Of a DNA stretch of 64,000 nucleotides, positions 50,799 to 58,587 are shown piece after piece. Within the stretch, counting starts at the first letter, position 1; each line of letters begins with the position of its first letter. The translations under genes were made by a program, and so were the position numbers. A model generated the notes under the pieces. That model ran no database searches. It was not told where the DNA came from and saw nothing but the letters and a program-made list of their open reading frames with translations. The DNA comes from Actinocorallia sp039871655. Its GTDB lineage: Bacteria > Actinomycetota > Actinomycetes > Streptosporangiales > Streptosporangiaceae. The stretch covers positions 124,001-188,000 of the forward strand of contig NZ_JBDPLZ010000002.1 of the NCBI RefSeq assembly GCF_039871655.1. The letters run 5' to 3'.

Positions 50799-50829
50799 AC
50801 CTTAGGACCTAGAGTCGGCTCTAGATCAA
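50799..50829 (-). promoter_or_regulatory. MerR-type promoter with 19 bp spacer
   Basis: On the minus strand TTGATC (50829-50824) and TAAGGT (50804-50799) are 19 nt apart, the overlong spacing of MerR-activated promoters. The perfect palindrome CTAGAG-TCGG-CTCTAG (50809-50824) sits between them. Transcription would start near 50792 towards the aldo-keto reductase. Confidence 0.75.
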
Positions 50830-50847
50830 GTCCTGCTTGGGAGGGAT

Positions 50848-51255
50848 ATGCCCGACATCGCGCCAAGCCTGAGCATCGGGCAGGTGGCCGAACGCACGGG
50901 TCTGAGCGTTCATACCCTGCGCTTCTACGAAAGCGAAGGCGTCATGGTCAACCCCGTGCGCCGTGACGCCGGAGGACGCCGCGTCTACGACGAGGACGAC
51001 GTGGGATGGCTGACCCTCTGCACCATCCTCCGCGCCTCCGGCATGCCGCTGCCCGCGCTCCGCGAGTACACCGAGCTCGTCAGGCGGGGGGAGGGAAACG
51101 AGGAGGAGCGCCTCGCGCTGCTGCGACGGCACCGGGAGGACGTGGTCGCCCAGATCCGCAGGCTCAACGAGTGCCTGGACCTGATCGTCTACAAGGTCGG
51201 GGTGTACGAGGACATCCTCGACCGGCCCGCCTCCGACCACCGGTGCACCCCGTAG
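50848..51255 (+). CDS. MerR family transcriptional regulator
   Basis: A 135-residue activator. The N-terminal MerR winged helix reads SLSIGQVAERTGLSVHTLRFYESEGVM, with RRDAGGRRVYDEDDVGWL after it. A coiled-coil dimer helix (about 85-120) and a short C-terminus with one Cys (DHRCTP) follow, so no metal-binding Cys set is visible. It is divergent from the aldo-keto reductase whose promoter it should control. This layout is common for MerR proteins that respond to oxidants or small carbonyls; the signal is inferred. Confidence 0.92.
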   Translation: MPDIAPSLSIGQVAERTGLSVHTLRFYESEGVMVNPVRRDAGGRRVYDEDDVGWLTLCTILRASGMPLPALREYTELVRRGEGNEEERLALLRRHREDVVAQIRRLNECLDLIVYKVGVYEDILDRPASDHRCTP

Positions 51256-51278
51256 CCGGTCCGCGGATCGGCTACGGG
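51249..51278 (+). terminator. Terminator overlapping MerR stop codon
   Basis: CCCGTAGCCG (51249-51258) pairs perfectly with CGGCTACGGG (51269-51278) around a 10 nt loop. The stop codon TAG (51253-51255) lies in the left arm. Only a weak T tract follows. Confidence 0.65.
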
Positions 51279-51325
51279 CGGTTCGTCTCGTCACGGGGCC
51301 GTCCGCCGACGGCGCCGCCATACGG

Positions 51326-52198
51326 TCAGGAGTCGGTGTAGTCCGCCGGGCGGCGTTGCAGGAAGGAGGTGATCTGTTCGGTCATGTCGCGGGTGTGGGA
51401 GGTGAGGATCTGGGTGCGGTTCTCCAGGTCGATGCCGGCTTGGAGGCTGGAGACCTCCAGTTGGCTCCAGGCGACTTCTTTGGTCATCCACACGCCCATG
51501 GGGCTGTTGGCGCAGATGAGGGCGGCGGTCTCCAGGGCGGCTTCGAGGGTTTTGCCGTCGTCGACGACGCGGTTGACCAGGCCGAGGCGCAGGGCTTCGT
51601 CGGCGTGGACGAATCGGCCGGTGAGGAGGAGTTCGTGGGAGGGGCCGGCGCCGATGAGGCGGGGCAGGAGCCAGCTGACGCCGATGTCGCAGCCGGACAG
51701 GCCGATGCGGACGAACGCGGCGTTGAATTTGGCGGTGGTGGAGGCGATGCGGATGTCGCTGGCCAGGGCGAGGGCGAGGCCGCCGCCGGAGGCGGGGCCG
51801 TTGACGGCGGAGATGACGGGTTGGCGCAGGTTGCGGAGTTTGGGGACGAGGGAGGCGATGGCCTGCTGGACGTGCATGGCGGCTTGGGGGCTCTTGCGCC
51901 GGGCGGCTTCTTCTTCGGAGGCCGGCTCGGAGGTGTGGCGGCGCGGCGGGTCGTGCAGGTCCAGGCCGGCGCAGAACGCGCGTCCGGCACCGGTGAGGAT
52001 GACGACGCGGCAGGTGTCGTCCAGGGCGATGGCGTCGAGGGCGTGGTGCAGGTCCTTGATGAGTTCGCCGGACATGGCGTTGAGCCGTTCGGGCCGGTCG
52101 AGGGTGAGCAGCCGGACGCCGGGTGCGGGCTCCTCCACGCGCACCGTCTTGCCCGAGGCGGGGGTGTCGCGCAGGTAGGCGTCGCCGTTGATCAGCAT
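51326..52198 (-). CDS. Enoyl-CoA hydratase/isomerase family protein
   Basis: A 290-residue crotonase-fold protein from ATG 52198 with GAAGGAA upstream. The oxyanion-hole segments are GRAFCAGLDLHD and NGPASGGGLALALASDIRIA. In the second motif the residue set ASTTAKFNAAFVRIGLSGCDIGVSW resembles enoyl-CoA hydratases with an Asp in place of one catalytic Glu. It probably acts in lipid or xenobiotic beta-oxidation. It lies 131 bp downstream of an SDR gene in the same direction, possibly co-transcribed. Confidence 0.88.
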   Translation of the reverse strand: MLINGDAYLRDTPASGKTVRVEEPAPGVRLLTLDRPERLNAMSGELIKDLHHALDAIALDDTCRVVILTGAGRAFCAGLDLHDPPRRHTSEPASEEEAARRKSPQAAMHVQQAIASLVPKLRNLRQPVISAVNGPASGGGLALALASDIRIASTTAKFNAAFVRIGLSGCDIGVSWLLPRLIGAGPSHELLLTGRFVHADEALRLGLVNRVVDDGKTLEAALETAALICANSPMGVWMTKEVAWSQLEVSSLQAGIDLENRTQILTSHTRDMTEQITSFLQRRPADYTDS

Positions 52199-52329
52199 GG
52201 GGATTCCTTCGTTCCGGTGCGGAGCCCGGTGGCGGTAACAGGTCGTGGGGTCGAGCACGGCGCAGGCCGTCGCCGCGCGGCCCGCTGCCGGGAACGGGAC
52301 CGCTGTCGGCGAGAGACGAGTCCCGGCGG

Positions 52330-53100
52330 TCAGCGGGCGACGAGGCCGCCGTCGGCGTGGAGGGTCTGGCCGGTGACGAAGCTGGAGGCGTCGGAGGCCA
52401 GGAACAGGGCCGGGCCGACCATCTCGTCGGGGTGGGCCAGGCGGGCCTGCAGGCTGGCGCCGGCCATGTGGTCCTGGATCTCCTGCGGGTTGTTGCGGAC
52501 CATGTCGGTGTCGACGGCGCCGGGTGCCAAGGCGTTGACGCGGATGCCGCGCGGTGCGAATTCGGCGGCCATCGAGCGGGTGTAGGCGACCATGGCGGCC
52601 TTGCCCGCGGCGTACATCGCCACGTAGGGGGAGAACATGAACGCGCCTGCGGAGACGACGTTGATGACCGAGGCGTGCGGGCTGGCGGTGAGGTGCTCCA
52701 GCGACCGCTGCACCAGGAAGACCGGGCCGCGGACGTTGACGTCCTGGGACTTGGCGAACGCCTCGGGGGTGAGGGAGCCCAGCGGCAGCGCGAGGGCGTT
52801 GGCGGCGTTGTTGACGAGGATGTCGAGCCCGCCGAAGGTCTCGGTGGTGCGCGTCACGAGGGCGTCCAGGGAGTCGAGGTCGCCCAGGTGGGTGGGGACG
52901 CCGAGGGCGGATCCGCCCATCGCCTTGAGGTGCGCTTCGGTCTCGGCGCAGGCCTCGGGCTTGCGGCTGGCCACCACGACGCTCGCTCCGGCGGCGGCGA
53001 AGCCCTCGGCGATCGCACGTCCGATGCCCCGCGTGCCGCCGGTGACGACGGCGACCCGCCCCGTCAGATCGAACAGCGACCGCAGCTTCTCAGCGTCCAT
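52330..53100 (-). CDS. SDR family oxidoreductase
   Basis: A 256-residue classical short-chain dehydrogenase from ATG 53100 with GAGGAGG upstream. TGGTRGIGRAIAEGF is the cofactor motif (about 20-34), NNAAN in LVNNAANALALP, catalytic Ser in INVVSAGAFM, YxxxK in MYAAGKAAM, and a C-terminal GQTLHADGGLVAR. It could act on a 3-hydroxyacyl compound together with the downstream enoyl-CoA hydratase-like protein; that pairing is inferred from position. Confidence 0.9.
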   Translation of the reverse strand: MDAEKLRSLFDLTGRVAVVTGGTRGIGRAIAEGFAAAGASVVVASRKPEACAETEAHLKAMGGSALGVPTHLGDLDSLDALVTRTTETFGGLDILVNNAANALALPLGSLTPEAFAKSQDVNVRGPVFLVQRSLEHLTASPHASVINVVSAGAFMFSPYVAMYAAGKAAMVAYTRSMAAEFAPRGIRVNALAPGAVDTDMVRNNPQEIQDHMAGASLQARLAHPDEMVGPALFLASDASSFVTGQTLHADGGLVAR

Positions 53101-53425
53101 GCGCCCTCCTCGACAAGCGGCCGGCGGAGCACGGCCTGATACGTACTTGGGACCTTGTAGCAATTGAGGCTGAGCGTCAATATCTCGGGAAGGCCGATCC
53201 TTTCGCGAGCGGAGGAAGCGGCGCGCATTCATGACGGCCGCGCGGGCGGACGACTCCTGCGAACGCGTCGGGCTTTCGTCCTGGTCCGCTCCCTCGTCGG
53301 GACTTGTGCCCGGAACGTCGGGGCGATGTCCTGGCGGACGGGATGCTCCGTACCTGGTGAGGGGGACACGAACGCTGGGAGCGTGGCGGCGGCGTGAGGA
53401 ACGCCGCACACGAGAGGGGACAGCC
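53101..53425. other. Intergenic region, no recognised feature
   Basis: This 325 bp separates divergent genes (an SDR and a membrane protein) and must hold both promoters. I see no clear palindrome or -35/-10 pair. Short open frames here lack family resemblance. Confidence 0.4.
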
Positions 53426-54136
53426 ATGAACGCCGTCGACGTGACCCGGGAGAGCGGAAGCAGAACCGGGAAAGGATCCCTGTGGGCCTGGGCAGGGGCG
53501 GCCACCGGGCTCGCCGGGGTGGTCGCCGTCCAGGCGAGCAACGGCATCACCGCGGCCTACGACGAGAAGACCGCCGGTGACGCACTCAAGGTCACCGAGG
53601 CGTTCATCGGGCAGGCGGATTCGCTGCTGGTGCTGCACCTGGCGTTGATGACGGCGACGGTGCTGCTGCCGGTGTTCGCGGCGGGCCTGTGGCGGCGGCT
53701 GCGCCCCGCGCTGCCCCAGGGCAGCCTGCTCCCGGCGGTCGCCGCACTGGGCCTGGTCCTGACGGCGACGGCCACCCTGCTCGGCAGCGGCCTGGACACC
53801 GAGCTGTACTTCGCCCTCACCGGCGAGCGCGACATGCTCGCCCCCGAACTCGCCCTGATCGGCGCCCACTGGATCGGCACGATCCCGTGGCTGTGGGTCG
53901 GCACGGGCCTGACCGGCGTGGCGGTCGCCGCCGCGTCCCTCCGCCACCGCGCGGTCCCGCTGTGGCTCGGCTGGGTGAGCGCCTTCTTCGGCGGCCTCAC
54001 CCTCATCATCGGCGTCTCCCCTCTGCAGTACGCCGCCGGCTTCATCGGCCCGGTCTGGGTCCTGATCGCAGGCGTCGGCCTTGCCTTCTCCCGTCCCGCC
54101 GTTCCCGTCGCCGTCCCGGTTCCCCACGGAAGGTGA
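53426..54136 (+). CDS. Hypothetical membrane protein, six to seven helices
   Basis: A 236-residue protein from ATG 53426 with GAGGGGA upstream; the frame is open far upstream without support. A polar N-terminus is followed by helices at about 20-38, 72-92, 105-128, 152-172, 178-195 and 205-225. A conserved-looking loop, GLDTELYFALTGERDMLAPELALIGAHWIGT, separates helices 3 and 4. The layout resembles unnamed actinobacterial four-to-six-helix stress or respiratory membrane proteins, but I do not recognise the family. Confidence 0.62.
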   Translation: MNAVDVTRESGSRTGKGSLWAWAGAATGLAGVVAVQASNGITAAYDEKTAGDALKVTEAFIGQADSLLVLHLALMTATVLLPVFAAGLWRRLRPALPQGSLLPAVAALGLVLTATATLLGSGLDTELYFALTGERDMLAPELALIGAHWIGTIPWLWVGTGLTGVAVAAASLRHRAVPLWLGWVSAFFGGLTLIIGVSPLQYAAGFIGPVWVLIAGVGLAFSRPAVPVAVPVPHGR

Positions 54137-54216
54137 CACGGAGCGGGGACCGCTGAAGAGGACTCGGATACGCCGACGCTCCCCGACCGGTCCGTCTCAC
54201 GGCCTCGGGCCCTTCG

Positions 54217-55593
54217 CTAACGGGCGCCACCACGGATGGCTTCTTGTCCGCTCTCCGAAGCGACGGCCCGCGGACGCCCGCCGCCGCGGTTCAGGCGGGT
54301 GAGGAGGGCGGCCAGGAGGACGGCGGCGGTGGTGAGGAGGGCCCAGGCCGTTCCCGTCGCGGGGCCGGAGAGGGCCAGGAGGCCGCCGAGGAGGGCCACT
54401 CCGAGGGTGGCGCCCATCTGGCGGACGGCGTTGAACAGGCCGCCGGTCAGGCCGCCGGTGCCCTCGGGGGCGGCGTCGATGACCTGGGTGGTCAGGGGGA
54501 CCAGGGTCAGGGGGGTGCCCAGGCCCATCAGGACGAGGGCCGCGCACAGGGCCGGATAGGGGGCGCTGGCGAGGATCGCGGCGGCGGCCAGGAGGTCGCC
54601 GAGCACGCCGACGGCCAGACCGCAGCTCAGGACGCGGGCGCCGCCGAAGCGGACGGCCAGATGTCCGGCAGGGGAGGCCAGGAGCGACGGGCCCAGGACC
54701 AGGGGGAGGAACGCCAGGCCGCTGAGGGTCGTGGAGTAGTGGCGGTGCTCGGAGAAGTACAGGGCGAGGACGAACATCGAGCCGGCGAGCTGGAACTGGG
54801 CGACGACGCCGGTGAACAGGAGCCGCCGGAGTTCCCGGACCTTCAGGAGCCGCGGCGGGAAGGCGGGGGCGTGGCTGCGGCGTTCGGCGGCCAGCAGGAC
54901 CGGGACCGACAGGAGCGCCGGGACGGCGAGGAGCAGCGCGCGGTAGGGGGCTTCGGCGCCTTCGATCAGGGCGGCGCTCACCAGGGCCAGAGTGGTGGCG
55001 GTGGCCAGCTGGCTGCGCCAGTCCAGGGCGCGGCTCGTGGCGGGGGAGGGCGCCAGGCGGCGGCCCACGAGGAGCAGGGCCGCGAGGACGAACGGAAGGT
55101 TGATCAGGAAGACCGCGCGCCAGCCGCCCGCGCCGACCAGGAGCCCGCCGAGGAGGGGGCCTGCGGCGAGGCCCAGGGTGCTGGTGCCCGCCCAGGTCCC
55201 CACCGCTCGGGCGCGTTCCGCGGGGACCCGGTAGAGCTCTCCCAGCAGGGAGAGGGAACTGGCGGGGATCGCGGCGGCCGCCGCGCCCTGCGCCGCGCGG
55301 AACAGGATCAGGAGTTCGAGGGTGGGGGCGAGGGCGCACAGCAGGGACGTGAGCGCGAACGCGACGAGGCCGAAGCGGAAGACGCGGGCAGCGCCGAAGC
55401 GGTCGGCGATGGCGCCGCTGGACAGCAGGAGGGCCGCGAAGGCGATGGTGTAGGAGGCGATCGTCCACTGCTGGCCCGCGACCGTGCCGCCCAGGGAGCG
55501 CCGCAGGTCGGAGAGCGCGACGTTGAGGATGGTGCTGTCGAGCAGGACCACGAAGTAGCCGAGGGAGATGCCCAGGAGACGGAGCGAGAACAT
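54217..55593 (-). CDS. MFS transporter, DHA2 drug-efflux type
   Basis: A 458-residue transporter with about 14 helices. The first helix reads SLGYFVVLLDSTILNVALSDL, motif A is SGAIADRFGAARVF and motif C-like GLAAGPLLGGLLVGAGGWRAVFLINLP, the DHA2 pattern of proton-driven multidrug exporters. No Shine-Dalgarno precedes ATG 55593. It is divergent from a LysR gene with a 74 bp gap that contains a palindrome, so LysR control is likely. The substrate is unknown. Confidence 0.9.
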   Translation of the reverse strand: MFSLRLLGISLGYFVVLLDSTILNVALSDLRRSLGGTVAGQQWTIASYTIAFAALLLSSGAIADRFGAARVFRFGLVAFALTSLLCALAPTLELLILFRAAQGAAAAAIPASSLSLLGELYRVPAERARAVGTWAGTSTLGLAAGPLLGGLLVGAGGWRAVFLINLPFVLAALLLVGRRLAPSPATSRALDWRSQLATATTLALVSAALIEGAEAPYRALLLAVPALLSVPVLLAAERRSHAPAFPPRLLKVRELRRLLFTGVVAQFQLAGSMFVLALYFSEHRHYSTTLSGLAFLPLVLGPSLLASPAGHLAVRFGGARVLSCGLAVGVLGDLLAAAAILASAPYPALCAALVLMGLGTPLTLVPLTTQVIDAAPEGTGGLTGGLFNAVRQMGATLGVALLGGLLALSGPATGTAWALLTTAAVLLAALLTRLNRGGGRPRAVASESGQEAIRGGAR

Positions 55594-55649
55594 GGTGGTA
55601 GATGCTGCGCGCCGGCCGGTTTCTTCTCGACCGGAAGATCCGCAGGGCG

Positions 55650-55668
55650 CGTTCGGTTCTTCCGAACG
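55650..55668. promoter_or_regulatory. LysR operator between MFS and LysR genes
   Basis: Perfect inverted repeat CGTTCGG-TTCTT-CCGAACG, matching the T-N11-A form of LysR sites. Its last base is the G of the LysR GTG start, so bound protein would also block its own gene. Confidence 0.6.
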
Positions 55669-56567
55669 TGGATTATCGACAGTTGCGGACGTTCCTGGCC
55701 GTGGTGCGGGAGCGCACCGTCACCGAGGCGGCCAACACCCTCGGCCTGGCCCCGTCTTCGGTTTCCCAGCAGATCCGGGTGCTGGAGGACGGCCTCGGGG
55801 TGTCCCTGTTCGATCGCTCGCCGACGGGGATGACGCTGACCGAGGCGGGAAACCGGCTGCTCGACTGGGCGCCGAGGCTGCTGGACGACCTGGACCGGGC
55901 CCGCAGGGAGGTCGCGGGCGTCCGGCGTCCGCTGCGGTTCGGGTCGCTGGAGACGCTCATCGCGACCCGGTTGCCTCCGGTGCTCACGCGGATGGAGGAG
56001 CGGTGCCCCAAGATCCGGCTGGACATCGTTCCGTTCCCCACCCGCGGAGAGGTGCTCACCGGCCTGCTCGGCGCCGACCTGGACGCCGCGCTGGTACTGG
56101 ATCTGAAGGGGGTGCGGGAGCCGGATCTGCCGGCGACCGGCGGAAGGCTGGACTTCGTCGACCTGGAGCCCGTGACGCTGGTCCCGGTCGTGCGGCCGAC
56201 GCATCCGCTGGCGGGGCGCCGGACGGTGACCCGGGCGGACCTGCGGGAGCACAAGGTGCTGCTGGGGCCGACCAGCTGCCTGCTCCATCTGGCGGCCGAC
56301 CTCTTCTTCGGCTCGTACGGGCAGAGAGTGGAGCTGCCGAGCCTGTTCGTCGCGGTGAACTGGGCGCTCCAGGGCCTGGGGATCGTCCTGACCCCGGAGT
56401 TCATCGTGGACGGGGCGCTGGCGTCGGGGGAGCTGGTGCGGATCGAACTGGAGGAGGCCCCGCCCGAGGCGTGGCTGCGGCTGGTGTGGCGCTCGGACAG
56501 GGAGCCTGAGCCGGAGCTGCGGACGCTGCTGTACACCGCGAGCGAACTGACCCGCGCGGAGCACTGA
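55668..56567 (+). CDS. LysR family transcriptional regulator
   Basis: A 299-residue regulator from GTG 55668; the frame extends 22 codons upstream without family resemblance. The HTH is VDYRQLRTFLAVVRERTVTEAANTLGLAPSSVSQQIRVLEDGLGVSLFDRS (1-51). The periplasmic-binding-like effector domain (about 85-290) is of normal length. It is divergent from the MFS exporter, with the repeat at 55650-55668 as candidate site. No ribosome site is visible, so the mRNA may be leaderless. Confidence 0.9.
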   Translation: MDYRQLRTFLAVVRERTVTEAANTLGLAPSSVSQQIRVLEDGLGVSLFDRSPTGMTLTEAGNRLLDWAPRLLDDLDRARREVAGVRRPLRFGSLETLIATRLPPVLTRMEERCPKIRLDIVPFPTRGEVLTGLLGADLDAALVLDLKGVREPDLPATGGRLDFVDLEPVTLVPVVRPTHPLAGRRTVTRADLREHKVLLGPTSCLLHLAADLFFGSYGQRVELPSLFVAVNWALQGLGIVLTPEFIVDGALASGELVRIELEEAPPEAWLRLVWRSDREPEPELRTLLYTASELTRAEH

Positions 56568-56590
56568 GGGCCTCCTTCCCGGGGAGCCGA

Positions 56591-56944
56591 CTACCCGGCT
56601 CGTCCTTCATGCGAGTCCGGCTCTCGGTCTTCGAGGGCGTCGATGTCGCCGTGCAGTGACGCGATCTGGTTGAGGATCGCGACATGCCGGGTGAAAGCCG
56701 CCCTGCCGTCGGGGGTCGACGCCAGCCAGGTGGTGGTGCGTCTTCCGGCCTGTGCTTTGCGGATGGTGACGTAACCGGCCTTCTCCAGGGTGGTGAGGTG
56801 CTGGGACAGAGCCGAGTCGCTGATCTGGACCGTGTCGCGGACGAACCGGAACTCCGCCCGTTCCACCGCCGCGAGCAGCGCCATGATGGAGAAACGGGCC
56901 GGGGTGTGGATGACCGCGTCCAGTTGGTGCCGGGGATGGGTCAT
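56591..56944 (-). CDS. Winged-helix transcriptional regulator (PF13601-like)
   Basis: A 117-residue regulator from ATG 56944. HTPARFSIMALLAAVERAEFRFVRDTVQISDSALSQHLTTLEKAGYVTIRK is the winged helix, and GRAAFTRHVAILNQI the C-terminal helix; the LSxHLxxLExAGYV style is that of small MarR/ArsR-like PF13601 proteins. The start overlaps the stop of the upstream membrane-protein gene (ATGA), so both form a two-gene operon. The 33 bp palindrome before that operon is its probable site. Confidence 0.87.
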   Translation of the reverse strand: MTHPRHQLDAVIHTPARFSIMALLAAVERAEFRFVRDTVQISDSALSQHLTTLEKAGYVTIRKAQAGRRTTTWLASTPDGRAAFTRHVAILNQIASLHGDIDALEDREPDSHEGRAG

Positions 56945-57369
56945 GACCGGCGGGCCGTCCACGCGGCGGCGAAGAACGGCAGCGCCATGACCGTCGCCGC
57001 GGCGATCCACGCGGGCAGCGAGGTCTCCAGCTTCCACCGGACCAGCGGCCCGATCACCAGCAGGTACAACGTGAACCAGACGGCCGTGGAGATGATGAGC
57101 CGCCGGGAGGCCCCCGAGGGGAAGACTCCGTGCCGTTCGGCCCGCCAGGAGGCCAGCAGGAACAGCGCCGCCCCTCCGCCGGCCGTGTAGCCGCGGGCGC
57201 CCCCGTCAGGCCACACCGCCTCCAGCAGCGTGATCCACACGATCGCCGCCGCACCGAGCCCCGCGAGGAACCCGCTGAACCACCGCCCTGACAGCCGTGC
57301 CTGCTCGCGTACCCGTTCCGCCTCGGCCAGCGCCTTCCGAGCGGCCCTACCCTCGTTTTCGTCGTGCAT
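56941..57369 (-). CDS. Small membrane protein co-transcribed with winged-helix regulator
   Basis: A 142-residue protein from ATG 57369 with GGAG upstream. A polar, charged N-terminus (about 1-28, helical) is followed by four membrane helices (33-52, 60-76, 90-110, 118-135). No catalytic motif is seen. It is translationally coupled to the regulator by a 4 nt overlap. Two-gene modules of this sort are widespread and of unknown function; a sensor-membrane role is speculation. Confidence 0.75.
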   Translation of the reverse strand: MHDENEGRAARKALAEAERVREQARLSGRWFSGFLAGLGAAAIVWITLLEAVWPDGGARGYTAGGGAALFLLASWRAERHGVFPSGASRRLIISTAVWFTLYLLVIGPLVRWKLETSLPAWIAAATVMALPFFAAAWTARRS

Positions 57370-57385
57370 ACGTTCTTCTCCTCTG

Positions 57386-57418
57386 CTCAACTACTTTAGT
57401 AACACTAAAGTAGTTGAG
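57386..57418. promoter_or_regulatory. 33 bp perfect palindrome, operator of regulator operon
   Basis: CTCAACTACTTTAGT (57386-57400), AAC, ACTAAAGTAGTTGAG (57404-57418): 15 bp arms without mismatch, 16 bp before the ATG. TAAAGT within it could be the -10 on the minus strand. It is AT-rich against its surroundings. Confidence 0.8.
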
Positions 57419-57498
57419 GATCGCCGGCAAGGCGGTGGAACGAGCGAGGCGCGCGCCTGCGGTGCTTCGCGTAGTGATCTCACGATGCGGAAAGGGGG

Positions 57499-57542
57499 AG
57501 GGGCTCCCGTTCATCCGGTGAGCCGGATGAACGGGAGCCCCT
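57499..57542 (-). terminator. Perfect 20 bp hairpin after AHSA1 gene
   Basis: AGGGGCTCCCGTTCATCCGG (57499-57518) and its exact complement (57523-57542) enclose TGAG. It lies 29 nt past the stop of the leftward AHSA1 gene and is followed on that strand by CCCCCTTTCC. It could also insulate the next operon. Confidence 0.75.
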
Positions 57543-57571
57543 CTGGGTGCGGTCTTGGTGCTGTTTCTCGG

Positions 57572-58057
57572 TCAGGCCGCCAGCAGGGTGTCCATCTGGC
57601 CGACCGCCTCGCGGAGGCCTTCCATCATGCCCATGTCGACGAGCTGCTCCATCTGCTCGCGGGAGTCGAAGGTCGAGCGCATCTCCATGCGGGTGCGGCC
57701 GGCGTGTTCGGTGAGGCGCATCCGCATGGTGGTCTTGGGCATGTCCTCGGCGGGCTTGCCTTCGGTGTCGGCGAAGCCGTCGACGAACTCCAGGGACGTC
57801 GGCGGGTCGACGGACAGGACGCGCCACCAGCCGTGGTGCTGGTCGCCCTCGGGGCCGGTCATGAAGTAGGTGACGTCGCCGCCGGGGGTGAGGTCGTGCT
57901 CCTTGAAGGTCGCCGGGTAGGTAGGCGGACCCCACCAGCGCTCCAGGCGGCGCGGGTCGGCCCACAGCTGCCACACCTGCTCGACGGGGGCGTCGAAGTC
58001 GGCGATCAGCGTGAAGGTCAGGTTGTCGACGTCCTTGTCGACGCTGGTGACGCTCAT
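57572..58057 (-). CDS. SRPBCC (AHSA1/START) family protein
   Basis: A 161-residue Bet v1-like fold protein. FTLIADFDAPVEQVWQLWADPRRLERWWGP is the typical opening, and MPKTTMRMRLTEHAGRTRMEMRSTFDSREQMEQLVDMG the closing strand and helix, of the AHSA1 group. Such proteins bind hydrophobic ligands; the ligand is unknown. The start overlaps the stop of the ArsR gene (ATGA), giving an ArsR-AHSA1 operon of a kind common in actinobacteria, ended by a strong hairpin. Confidence 0.9.
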   Translation of the reverse strand: MSVTSVDKDVDNLTFTLIADFDAPVEQVWQLWADPRRLERWWGPPTYPATFKEHDLTPGGDVTYFMTGPEGDQHHGWWRVLSVDPPTSLEFVDGFADTEGKPAEDMPKTTMRMRLTEHAGRTRMEMRSTFDSREQMEQLVDMGMMEGLREAVGQMDTLLAA

Positions 58058-58428
58058 GTGCCTTGTCCTCTCGTCGTGTCGTTCTCTTGCGGTCCGCGGT
58101 CCTCGGCCAGGAGGTCGGACATGCGGTCCACCCGTCCGCGCCAGGCCGCCTCGAGCAGGTCGAGGGCCTGCCGGGCGCGGCGCAGGGCCTCGGGATCGGT
58201 GCGCACGAGCTGCTCCCGTCCGCGGCGCTCCTTGGTGATCAGCCCTGCCCGTTCCAGCACCGCGACATGCTTCTGCACCGCTGCGAAGCTCATCGGGTAG
58301 GCCTCGGCCAGCTGCGACACCGACAGCTCGCCCCGCACGGAGCGGCGCAGGATGTCGCGGCGCGTGGCGTCGGCCAGCGCGTGGAACAGCCGGTCCACGG
58401 TCTCTTCGTCCAACTCACGTACAACCAT
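58054..58428 (-). CDS. ArsR family transcriptional regulator
   Basis: A 124-residue winged-helix repressor. LFHALADATRRDILRRSVRGELSVSQLAEAYPMSFAAVQKHVAVLERAGLI is the HTH. No metal-binding CxC or His/Asp cluster is seen, so it is the non-metal ArsR type paired with AHSA1 proteins. The ATG lies inside the palindrome ACGTACAAC-N6-GTTGTACGT and has no ribosome site; TAACGT (58442-58437 minus) would start transcription about 2 nt before the ATG. Confidence 0.91.
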   Translation of the reverse strand: MVVRELDEETVDRLFHALADATRRDILRRSVRGELSVSQLAEAYPMSFAAVQKHVAVLERAGLITKERRGREQLVRTDPEALRRARQALDLLEAAWRGRVDRMSDLLAEDRGPQENDTTRGQGT

Positions 58429-58440
58429 TTAGTTGTACGT
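58417..58440. promoter_or_regulatory. ArsR operator overlapping its own start codon
   Basis: Perfect inverted repeat ACGTACAAC (58417-58425), CATTTA, GTTGTACGT (58432-58440). The spacer holds the ATG (58428-58426, minus strand). Confidence 0.75.
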
Positions 58441-58587
58441 TATCGCGGGGCTCCCCGCCTGTAAAGCGACTCACGGGGACGCGTGGGATCCGCTGACCGA
58501 TCCGGGCCGCCGGAGGCCGTTGACGGCAGGGCGACGCGACCGCACGATGACGGGGACCGCTCGAACCGTGCGGACGGGGGTGGCTGG

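Noticed and set aside
45547..50805. 1752-codon open frame on the plus strand
   Set aside because: It runs antisense or out of frame through seven well-supported genes; the translation is repetitive Gly/Arg/Glu and a product of GC bias.
53164..53397. 77-codon plus-strand frame in the gap before the membrane protein
   Set aside because: No start context, no family resemblance and Arg-rich translation typical of GC-biased noise.
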